This document shows, piece after piece, positions 12,834 to 18,523 of a stretch of 18,523 nucleotides of DNA. Both the position numbers and the translations under genes were made by a program. The stretch lies in contig DJSW01000001.1 in NCBI GenBank assembly GCA_002439085.1, positions 1-18,523 on the forward strand, written 5' to 3'. How positions within the stretch are numbered: the stretch's first letter is position 1; each line of letters opens with the position of its first letter. The DNA is from Alphaproteobacteria bacterium UBA6324. Its GTDB lineage: Bacteria > Pseudomonadota > Alphaproteobacteria > CAAGCB01 > CAG-977. The notes beneath the pieces are model-generated. The model saw only the letters and a program-made list of their open reading frames with translations, ran no database searches and was not told the DNA's origin.

Positions 12834-13298
12834 TTAAACTGCGGCTTTGAGAACTTCAATCAAATCAATGATTTCCGCAGTATCTTTTTCTTTGGACGCT
12901 TCCCGTTCGGCGCGTTTTTTCAAGATGTAGGCGTAAATCTTTGTGATCAGCGACGATTTAATCCGCGCCTTTTCAAATTTGAAATGCGAATCGACCAGTT
13001 CAATAATTTCTTCAAGCAGTTCCGCATCCAACGCCTGCGCTGACGCAACAGCGGTAGCGGTTTCTTTTCCTGTGGCGAGCCATGACACATTAACACCCAA
13101 GACTTGCGCCATAGCACAGAGCACAGGGCGCGTGGGTTCGCTTACTCCTTTCAAATATTGCGCCAATGAGGACGCTGGTATACCTGAAGCCAATGAAAAT
13201 TGACGCGTTGATTTAAACTTGTTCGTTATTGCGTTCAAAAGACGATCCGGAAAATCATCGTCACAGTTTGAAAGGGCATCTGTTACGTTTTCGACCAT
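12834..13298 (-). CDS. Mu-like phage repressor (XRE-type HTH, C-repressor role)
   Basis: A 154-residue protein. Residues about 17-76 form a lambda-type HTH (RQFSLASGIPASSLAQYLKG, then LCAMAQVLGVNVSWLATGK). A linker and a helical tail (about 90-154) that probably serves oligomerisation follow. There is no S24 peptidase domain, so it is not a LexA-type self-cleaving repressor. It is divergent from the Ner-like gene across a 209-bp operator region, the position of the c repressor in Mu-like phages, where it keeps the early operon silent. AGAGG lies 7 bp upstream of the ATG. One operator-like sequence (CGTTATTGCG, 13224-13233) lies inside its own 5' coding region, hinting at autoregulation. Confidence 0.85.
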   Translation of the reverse strand: MVENVTDALSNCDDDFPDRLLNAITNKFKSTRQFSLASGIPASSLAQYLKGVSEPTRPVLCAMAQVLGVNVSWLATGKETATAVASAQALDAELLEEIIELVDSHFKFEKARIKSSLITKIYAYILKKRAEREASKEKDTAEIIDLIEVLKAAV

Positions 13299-13349
13299 TT
13301 TCAGCCTCTCGGTAACTGTTTAAAAATATCCTTATTTTTCAAGCGTTTG

Positions 13350-13423
13350 CGTTATTACGCTCAAAAATATAAACAATTACGAAAAAATATCCGCTATTCC
13401 GCTTGACAATGAACGTAATTACG
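13350..13423. promoter_or_regulatory. Operator region with CGTWATTACG palindromes
   Basis: CGTAATTACG (13414-13423) is a perfect palindrome lying between the -35 and -10 of the early promoter. CGTTATTACG (13350-13359) is a near-identical site, and CAATTACG (13374-13381) is a partial one. The repressor and/or the Ner-like protein are the likely binders. Confidence 0.6.
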
Positions 13424-13431
13424 AATATGTT
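13403..13431 (+). promoter_or_regulatory. Early promoter of the Mu-like transposition operon
   Basis: Perfect TTGACA (13403-13408), 17 bp, TATGTT (13426-13431), about 77 bp upstream of the Ner-like start. The spacer contains a palindromic operator. Confidence 0.7.
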
Positions 13432-13464
13432 AATTCCATTAGTTGAATTTAACGCCCCAACAAA

Positions 13465-13484
13465 AACCGACCTGCCAGTCGGTT
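13465..13484 (+). promoter_or_regulatory. Leader hairpin of the early transcript
   Basis: AACCGAC-CTGCCA-GTCGGTT forms a perfect 7-bp hairpin in the 5' leader, 23 bp before the Ner-like start codon. No T-run follows, so it is not a terminator. Confidence 0.5.
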
Positions 13485-13507
13485 CAAATTAAGGATCGGA
13501 GGTCTTT

Positions 13508-13789
13508 ATGAGTTGGACACCCACACAAATCAAATGCGCTGTACTGCTGAAAGGAGCGACGTTAAGAAGTCTGTCGCTGAAAGCAGGACTGTGCATTGAA
13601 GCCTGTTCGCAGGCGATCCGCGTCCCTTTTCCCGCCGGCGAAGAAGCGATTTCCAAGTTTTTAGGCATACCCGCCTGTGAACTGTGGCCCGACCGCTTTA
13701 ACGAAGACGGAAGCCGTAAAACCTCACGACGTAACAAATATACGAAGATTCGCGTGCGTCGGCAAGGTTTAAAAAGACACGCTGCTTAA
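13508..13789 (+). CDS. ner: Ner-like DNA-binding protein
   Basis: A 93-residue protein resembling Mu Ner and the Nlp family: W-T...IKCAVLLKGATLRSLSLKAGL, then ISKFLGIPACELWPDRF, matching Ner's LSxLSRQFGY...VIWPSRY. In Mu, Ner dampens transcription of both the early operon and the repressor gene as the lytic cycle starts. The predicted HTH spans about residues 17-58. The C terminus here carries an extra basic tail (RNKYTKIRVRRQGLKR), absent from the short Mu protein and likely to add DNA contacts. GGAGG sits 5 bp before the ATG. It is the first gene of the rightward early operon. Confidence 0.85.
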   Translation: MSWTPTQIKCAVLLKGATLRSLSLKAGLCIEACSQAIRVPFPAGEEAISKFLGIPACELWPDRFNEDGSRKTSRRNKYTKIRVRRQGLKRHAA

Positions 13790-13804
13790 ACAGGGGGAAA
13801 AACT

Positions 13805-14143
13805 ATGTCTCTTTTTAAACGAACTGACTGGGACTGGGATCCATTCATTAAATCAAATATGAACGGTTCAATAACTTTATGGCGCGGTAGTGACGGTGAT
13901 TTTTGTATGTGTGCCAATACCGCACCGGAAGATATGTGGAAAAACAATCCGGATATCGCTCAATCGGTTTATGAAACGGCGTTTGTTTTTCATCAAGCCA
14001 CGAAAGAAGCGTTCAAAGAAGCATACGGAATCGCCCGTTTGATTTTGCACGGCTATAAACTTCCGACACATCGTTTTGCATCGTATGACGGCAGTTTTCG
14101 CATTTATGCCGGCAATGCCCATCTCAGCGGTTTTAAAGGTTAA
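13805..14143 (+). CDS. Hypothetical early phage protein, 112 residues
   Basis: No family is recognised. It lies 15 bp after the Ner-like gene, with GGGGG 7 bp upstream of the ATG, so it belongs to the early operon. The N terminus is rich in tryptophan and aspartate (TDWDWDPF). The middle is a helix (about residues 50-82) and the end is Gly/aromatic-rich. There is no membrane segment and no HTH. Genes at this position in Mu-like phages are usually small, poorly conserved host-interaction proteins, so a specific role cannot be given. Confidence 0.75.
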   Translation: MSLFKRTDWDWDPFIKSNMNGSITLWRGSDGDFCMCANTAPEDMWKNNPDIAQSVYETAFVFHQATKEAFKEAYGIARLILHGYKLPTHRFASYDGSFRIYAGNAHLSGFKG

Positions 14144-14147
14144 AGCG

Positions 14148-14612
14148 ATGTCAAAGAAATTCAAAGATACGGAAACGCTTGATTTGTTTGAACGGTTTTA
14201 TCCCGTCCGTAGTCCTGCGGTTGTTTCGGCAACCGTTGATTTGAGCGGCAAAATCAAGCGGCTTGTTTCTTTGATTTTGAAAGAAAGCCCCAAAACAAGA
14301 GAGCAAATCGCCGCTGAAATGGCGGAGGCAATGAACTGTCCGAGCTTTTCAAAAGCTATGCTGGACAATTATTCCAGCGAAGCGAACACCGATCATCAAA
14401 TCACCCTTTACAGATTTATCGTTTTGGTTCGCGTGGCTGAAACGCCGCGAGTGTGGGACGAGCTGTTAAAAGACGAAGGTTTCACCGTGCTGTTTGGCGA
14501 CGAGGCTTTGCTTGCCGAACGCGGGCGTGTCGCGCAACAGATTGAAGAGCTGAAAAAGTATCAAAAAACATTGAACACCATTGCGCCTGTCAAAATTCGG
14601 AGGCGGTCATGA
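14148..14612 (+). CDS. Hypothetical early phage protein preceding MuA, possible winged helix
   Basis: A 154-residue protein. ATG 14148 is chosen 5 bp after the preceding stop; the longer frame overlaps that gene by 68 bp. Its stop overlaps the transposase start as ATGA, so the two are translationally coupled. Residues about 33-75 (KIKRLVSLILKESPKTREQIAAEM...) look like a winged-helix or HTH segment. Residues 118-143 form a Glu/Leu/Lys helix suited to a coiled coil. Fixed coupling to the transposase suggests a helper or regulatory role in transposition, which is inferred from position only. Confidence 0.8.
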   Translation: MSKKFKDTETLDLFERFYPVRSPAVVSATVDLSGKIKRLVSLILKESPKTREQIAAEMAEAMNCPSFSKAMLDNYSSEANTDHQITLYRFIVLVRVAETPRVWDELLKDEGFTVLFGDEALLAERGRVAQQIEELKKYQKTLNTIAPVKIRRRS

Positions 14613-16741
14613 AAGAATGGTTCTCGGCACAAGAATTAGCGGATTTAAAACTGCCCGCACTTCCAACGGCAAAAAAGAACATTTTGGCATCTGCCGCCCG
14701 TGAAAACTGGAAATCGCGCGCCCGCGAAGGACGCGGCGGCGGCAAGGAGTACCACATTTCCGCATTGCCGGAGGTCGCTCGCATTCAGTTGGCGGTCATG
14801 ACCGCGCCCGCCGCCAAAAAGGAAGCGGTCAAAACTGAAATCAATCCGCAGGGATTGGCGGAATACGCCCATATCGAAGGACGGGCGAAAAGCCGAATCG
14901 ACGCAAAGCTGGAAATCTTGGAAGCGTTCAAGGAATTTCAGAAATCGCTGGGCTTTGCGAACACCCGCGCCCGCTACATTTTTGCGGAAAAGTACAATGC
15001 GGGCGAAGTCAATCTGCCCGATTGGGTCAGCCGCACGATTATCAGCGTATCCGCCTGCACTTTAAGGAATTGGACGGAGGTTTTAGCCGACAAAGGCGTG
15101 TCCGGACTTGCCGGAAAATACGGTTGCCGCAAAGGAACGGGCATCATCGACACAAACGAAGCCGTCAAAAATTACATTTTGGGCGCGATTTACGAAACCC
15201 CGCACGTTTCCTGCAAAAACATCATGCGCGGCTTGCGCGCCCGTTTCAAAGAATCGAGAGACTGCCTGCCGTCCTATCGGACTTTGCAGGATTGGGTCAA
15301 AACGTGGAAAGAGGACAATGAACAGCTGTTGACGGCGGTGAAAAATCCGGACGCATGGCGGTCGAAATACAAAGCCGCCGCAGGAAACGCGTCTGAAAGC
15401 ATTGTCCGTTTGAACCAAGAATGGCAGTTTGACGGAACGCCGTCCGACTTGCTTTTGGCGGACGGGAAACGGTGCAACATCGTCGGCATTATCGACGTTT
15501 ATTCCCGCCGTTTGAGTCTGCACGTTTGCGATAAGGCGTCCGCTTTCGCGGTCGGATGCGCGACCCGCAAAGCCATTTTAAAGTGGGGTGTTCCCGAAAC
15601 AGTCCGCACCGACAACGGTAAAGATTACGTCGCCGATTACATCAAGCGGGTATTTGCCGCGTTGGGTATTGAAAGAATCCAATGCCGCCCGTTCAATCCG
15701 CAAGAAAAGCCGCATATCGAACGCGTTTTCCGGACGTTTTCTCATTCCTTGCTGGAACAGTTGGAGGGATATGTCGGGCATAACGTGATGGAACGCAAAG
15801 ACATTGAAGCCCGCCGAGCCTTTTCGCAACGCCTGTTTAAAAAGGAAGAAAAGATTGAACTGCGTTTGACGACGCAGGAACTGCAAGAATTTTGCGACGA
15901 TTGGTGTCAGAACATTTACGAACGCGAAGAACACGGCAGTCTGGGCATAACGCCCGATGAAAAGGCCGCGTCCTACACGGGCGAAGTCCGCCGCATCGCC
16001 GACGAGCGTTGCTTGGACGTCTTGCTTGCCAAGCCCGCCGGAAAGGACGGCATTCGTGTTGTGTCAAAGAAAGGTATTGCCTACGAGGGCAGTTATTACA
16101 ACGCGCCCGAACTGGGCGGACACGAGGGCGAACAGGTGCGCTTGTTGCTGGACGAGCAGGATTACGGCGAACTTTACGCGTTTGACCTTGACGGCAAGTT
16201 TATCTGCAAGGTGATTTCGCCCGAAAACAAAGGCGTGTCTTTGAAAGAAATCGCCGTGGCGAGAAGCGTCGTTCAAAAGCGCGCGATAACGGTGAAAAAG
16301 GAAGCGTGGCGCAAGATTGCAAAAGATGCGGATTTGAAAGGAAACGCGCTGGTTCGCGAAGTGTTTATGCAAGCCGCCGAGGAAGCCGGCAAACTTGAAC
16401 GCCTGCCGACGCAAACGGTTGCTTATCAGACCGAACAGATGGCGGAAGCGGTCAAAGCCGCGATTTCGCACGAACCGCCCAAACCGACCGAATTGAGCGC
16501 GGTGGAAAAAGCCGCCGCCGAACGGCTGAAAGCGCAAAAACAGCCTGCAAAGGTTGTGAAAATGCCGCCTTCGCCGCAACAGAATTTAGAACGCTGGCAA
16601 AAAACAAAAGCCCGCTTTGAAGCAGGCGAAGCCTTGACCGACGACGAGCTGTTCTTCTTTGAGAACTATCCGACGACGGCGGAATACAAGGCGCAGGTTT
16701 TTGCGGCGAAATGCCCGAAAGTAATAGCGGGCGCGATGTAA
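14609..16741 (+). CDS. MuA-type DDE transposase
   Basis: A 710-residue protein that cuts the phage ends and joins them to target DNA. Residues 1-60 are the Mu-type winged helix (KEWFSAQELADLKLPALP, then GGGKEYHISALP, parallel to the start of MuA). HTH end-binding segments follow (about 90-240). The RNase H-like core has D275 (WQFDGTPSD), D335 (VRTDNGKDY) and E371 (KPHIERVF), so all three catalytic residues are present. Only 35 residues separate the last two, as in retroviral integrases and fewer than in MuA. The region about 470-560 is the beta-barrel part. The tail (about 560-710) is helical and charged and would contact MuB and the ClpX unfoldase. It is coupled to the previous gene by an ATGA overlap and followed after 55 bp by the MuB gene. 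Confidence 0.95.
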   Translation: MKEWFSAQELADLKLPALPTAKKNILASAARENWKSRAREGRGGGKEYHISALPEVARIQLAVMTAPAAKKEAVKTEINPQGLAEYAHIEGRAKSRIDAKLEILEAFKEFQKSLGFANTRARYIFAEKYNAGEVNLPDWVSRTIISVSACTLRNWTEVLADKGVSGLAGKYGCRKGTGIIDTNEAVKNYILGAIYETPHVSCKNIMRGLRARFKESRDCLPSYRTLQDWVKTWKEDNEQLLTAVKNPDAWRSKYKAAAGNASESIVRLNQEWQFDGTPSDLLLADGKRCNIVGIIDVYSRRLSLHVCDKASAFAVGCATRKAILKWGVPETVRTDNGKDYVADYIKRVFAALGIERIQCRPFNPQEKPHIERVFRTFSHSLLEQLEGYVGHNVMERKDIEARRAFSQRLFKKEEKIELRLTTQELQEFCDDWCQNIYEREEHGSLGITPDEKAASYTGEVRRIADERCLDVLLAKPAGKDGIRVVSKKGIAYEGSYYNAPELGGHEGEQVRLLLDEQDYGELYAFDLDGKFICKVISPENKGVSLKEIAVARSVVQKRAITVKKEAWRKIAKDADLKGNALVREVFMQAAEEAGKLERLPTQTVAYQTEQMAEAVKAAISHEPPKPTELSAVEKAAAERLKAQKQPAKVVKMPPSPQQNLERWQKTKARFEAGEALTDDELFFFENYPTTAEYKAQVFAAKCPKVIAGAM

Positions 16742-16796
16742 AAGAAAACCGCCGAGGCAGAAGCCCCGACGGCACTCAAAAAGCATGGAGAATGTA

Positions 16797-17537
16797 ATGG
16801 AAGAAAATGCTTATGTCAATACCCAAACGGCGCAGTTGCGCAACGTCATCGCTTTGCTGACGGGCGTCGAACGCGCCGAAAACCGCCCGCAGCACTTGCC
16901 GGGACTGGTTTGCTTTTACGGGCCCAGCGGCTGGGGGAAATCCTACGCCGCCGCCTATGTCGCGAACACCAAGAACGCCTATTACGTCGAACTGAAATCG
17001 ACGTGGACGGTCAAATATCTGCTTCAAGCGATTTGCAAGGAAATGGGCTTGACCTATTCGACGGGCGACACGCTTGCCGCTTTGGGCGAAATGGTCACCG
17101 AACAGCTGATTTTAAGCGGTCGGACGCTGATTATCGACGAGTTCGACTATCTGGTCGATAAAAACAAGGTGGACGTGATTCGCGACCTGTTTGAAGGTTC
17201 CGCTGCGCCCGTCATTCTGATCGGCGAAGAGCAACTGCCCAACAAGTTAAAGCGTTGGGAGCGCACTCACGGGCGCATTTTGGATTTCATTCCGGCGCAA
17301 CCCGCCAGCTTTGAAGACGCGCAAGCCTTGCGCGCCCTGTATTGCGGCAAAGTCGAAGTCGCCGACGATTTGCTGGACAAGATTTGGAAGCTTTCGCGCG
17401 GGTCGGTGCGGCGCATTTGCGTCAACCTTGAACGCGTGCGCCAAACGGCAATCACGCGGGGACAGCGCAAAATAAGCCTTGAAGATTGGGGCGACGAAGA
17501 CTTTTTCACGGGCGAAGCCCCGTCGCGGAGGGTCTGA
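16797..17537 (+). CDS. MuB-type AAA+ ATPase, transposition target selector
   Basis: A 246-residue protein. ATG 16797 is preferred over ATG 16785 because GGAG lies 6 bp before it. The Walker A motif is GPSGWGKS (residues 42-49) and Walker B is TLIIDEFD (110-117). A C-terminal helical region includes LSRGSVRRICVNLERVR, which corresponds to the sensor and DNA-binding part of MuB/TnsC-like ATPases. In Mu-like phages the ATP-bound protein coats target DNA, recruits the transposase and protects the element's own DNA from insertion. Relative to Mu B it lacks the long N-terminal HTH extension (about 60 residues), a common short form in Mu-like phages. It is followed 2 bp later by the next gene. Confidence 0.93.
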   Translation: MEENAYVNTQTAQLRNVIALLTGVERAENRPQHLPGLVCFYGPSGWGKSYAAAYVANTKNAYYVELKSTWTVKYLLQAICKEMGLTYSTGDTLAALGEMVTEQLILSGRTLIIDEFDYLVDKNKVDVIRDLFEGSAAPVILIGEEQLPNKLKRWERTHGRILDFIPAQPASFEDAQALRALYCGKVEVADDLLDKIWKLSRGSVRRICVNLERVRQTAITRGQRKISLEDWGDEDFFTGEAPSRRV

Positions 17538-17539
17538 TC

Positions 17540-18076
17540 ATGGGCAAGGAAAGCAAACGTCAATACATCTGGGAAGAAATCCGAAAGCAAAAAGAGTTCA
17601 CCTTGGATTCTTTGGCTTCCGGCACTCGTATTGATCGCGGCACAATCAGAACATACATAGTCGGTTTGGAAAAAGCGGGGTTTGTGGAAGTTTTTACAAC
17701 GACGGCAAATGCTAAAACACAGTTCCGAACAAATTGTTATGTTTTGAAAAAAGATGTGGGCATTGATGCGCCGCGTGTCACGTGCGACGGTAAAATTCTG
17801 CCGCCAGATATCAAGCAAGATTTATGGCGAACGATGAAAATTCTTAAAGAGTTTTCCATTTCCGATCTGCTGGCAACGTCACAGCGTCCAACGACATTCG
17901 GCAATGTTCAACAATACTGCATTTTTTTGAATCGTGCCAAGTATCTGAAACGCAACGGAAGCCGTTTTGTGTTTGTCAAAAGCACGGGAGCGAAAGCCCC
18001 TCAAATCCTGCGAATTAAAGCGGTCTTCGACCCGAATTTGAAACAGATTGTCTATCAAAGCGGAGGCGAAGAATGA
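17540..18076 (+). CDS. Early phage protein with two winged-helix-like domains
   Basis: A 178-residue protein starting 2 bp after the MuB stop, with GGAGGG about 8 bp upstream. Residues about 9-71 form a winged helix (EFTLDSLASGTRIDRGTIRTYI, then GLEKAGFV). Residues about 94-148 repeat the pattern (KEFSISDLLATS, then FLNRAKYLKRNG, ending in FVFVK). Two such domains in tandem point to DNA binding, perhaps control of early or middle transcription. No name is assigned. The stop overlaps the next start as ATGA. Confidence 0.85.
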   Translation: MGKESKRQYIWEEIRKQKEFTLDSLASGTRIDRGTIRTYIVGLEKAGFVEVFTTTANAKTQFRTNCYVLKKDVGIDAPRVTCDGKILPPDIKQDLWRTMKILKEFSISDLLATSQRPTTFGNVQQYCIFLNRAKYLKRNGSRFVFVKSTGAKAPQILRIKAVFDPNLKQIVYQSGGEE

Positions 18077-18450
18077 ATGAGTTTATCGAGGAACTGCGCG
18101 ATGTCTGCAAACAGCAGTCCCAGCGCGTCGTCGCCGAAAAAATGGGATACAGCCACACGACCATCAGCTTGGTTTTGAACGGCAAATATACGGGAAATTT
18201 AAAGACCGTTGAAAAGGCGTTTAACGGCGCATTTAAATCCGCCGCCGTCATCTGCCCGATTTTGGGTTCAATCCCCGCGCACCGCTGTTTGTCAATCCAG
18301 CGTCAGCCGTTCGCGGCGACAAATCATCAGCGCGTTTTGCTCTACAAGACCTGCAAAGCGTGCGCCCACAAAACAGGACAGGACAATGTCGTCCGGCTTC
18401 GCGCTTCGGACGATGAAAGGAACAATGACGATGATCCGACAGCAGCTTAG
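18073..18450 (+). CDS. HTH regulator with C-terminal four-cysteine (zinc) cluster
   Basis: A 125-residue protein. Residues about 14-52 form an XRE-like HTH (QRVVAEKMGYSHTTISLVLNG). The following part has Cys at 61, 72, 94 and 97 (CPILGSIPAHRC, then CKAC), a spacing suited to one zinc ion. The same HTH plus CPVLG...C...CxxC layout is common in early regions of Mu-like phages, where it is annotated as a transcriptional regulator. The C terminus is acidic (DDERNNDDD). It is translationally coupled to the preceding gene by an ATGA overlap. Confidence 0.88.
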   Translation: MNEFIEELRDVCKQQSQRVVAEKMGYSHTTISLVLNGKYTGNLKTVEKAFNGAFKSAAVICPILGSIPAHRCLSIQRQPFAATNHQRVLLYKTCKACAHKTGQDNVVRLRASDDERNNDDDPTAA

Positions 18451-18502
18451 ATATTGGCTTTTTTTACTGACCCACAAACAACCTGAAAGAGAAAGGAAAT
18501 AG
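18425..18502 (+). CDS. Possible 25-residue peptide overlapping the previous gene
   Basis: An ATG at 18425 (or 18431) with AAAGGA just upstream opens a short frame encoding a basic, tryptophan-containing peptide (RQQLRYWLFLLTHKQ). It overlaps the end of the regulator gene by 26 bp. Very short genes occur in phage early operons, but this could equally be chance. Confidence 0.3.
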   Translation: MTMIRQQLRYWLFLLTHKQPERERK

Positions 18503-18504
18503 AC

Positions 18505-18523
18505 ATGGATACGGAAAACAACA
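18505..18523 (+). CDS. Start of the next early phage gene (partial)
   Basis: AAGGA (18493-18497) lies 7 bp before ATG 18505, followed by six codons (MDTENN) to the edge. Too short to identify. Confidence 0.5.

Noticed and set aside
13474..13483. Shared 10-mer gccagtcggt between the early-phage leader hairpin and the small RNA at 661-670
   Set aside because: Ten bases in two unrelated hairpins is within chance for short stem-loops, and the flanks do not match.

Overview
The window looks like a piece of an alphaproteobacterial chromosome, probably from a host-associated or gut lineage. The evidence is moderate: a proteobacterial-type glucokinase, an IscX-like protein, an N-formylglutamate amidohydrolase family protein, tRNA-Asp(GTC) and tRNA-Val(GAC), phage genes of the type seen in alphaproteobacterial podoviruses, and interspersed palindromes of the 'cattgcgag...gcaatcc' type. 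The species cannot be named from the sequence. A housekeeping block (about 5.8-12.1 kb) sits between two kinds of phage DNA.

Region 1 (1-4.95 kb) is a decayed podovirus-like remnant. On the minus strand at the left edge is a frameshifted fragment of a polyvalent phage protein: a PBECR-type nuclease-like domain followed by the start of a DdrB/ParB-like domain. On the plus strand lie an internal-virion (ejection)-like protein and a large gp16-like polyvalent protein carrying a related nuclease-like domain. The 606-1760 interval between them has no convincing intact gene but holds several strong RNA-structure signals. These are two candidate small RNAs on the minus strand (one with two hairpins whose loops are complementary) and one on the plus strand.

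Region 2 (4.95-5.80 kb) is a repeat cluster. Long palindromic repeats and a nearly identical duplicated module of about 205 bp flank a small GIY-YIG endonuclease gene. The cluster truncates the 3' end of the large phage gene.

Region 3 (5.8-12.1 kb) is the chromosomal block, transcribed leftward except for tRNA-Val. It holds two small genes of unknown function, each with its own promoter and terminator; tRNA-Asp; and an apparent operon of RNase J-like metallo-beta-lactamase, IscX-like protein and glucokinase. A second operon encodes an FGase-family amidohydrolase and a secreted lytic transglycosylase. The region ends with tRNA-Val and its terminator.

Region 4 (about 12.2 kb to the right edge) is the left end and early region of a Mu-like transposable prophage. 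It contains a candidate transposase-binding end region, a leftward repressor operon (with a membrane-anchored ORF6C-like protein), an operator region with palindromes, and a rightward early operon. That operon encodes a Ner-like protein, two unknowns, MuA-type DDE transposase, MuB-type AAA+ ATPase, a double winged-helix protein and an HTH/zinc-cluster regulator, and it continues past the edge. The right end of the prophage is not in the window.
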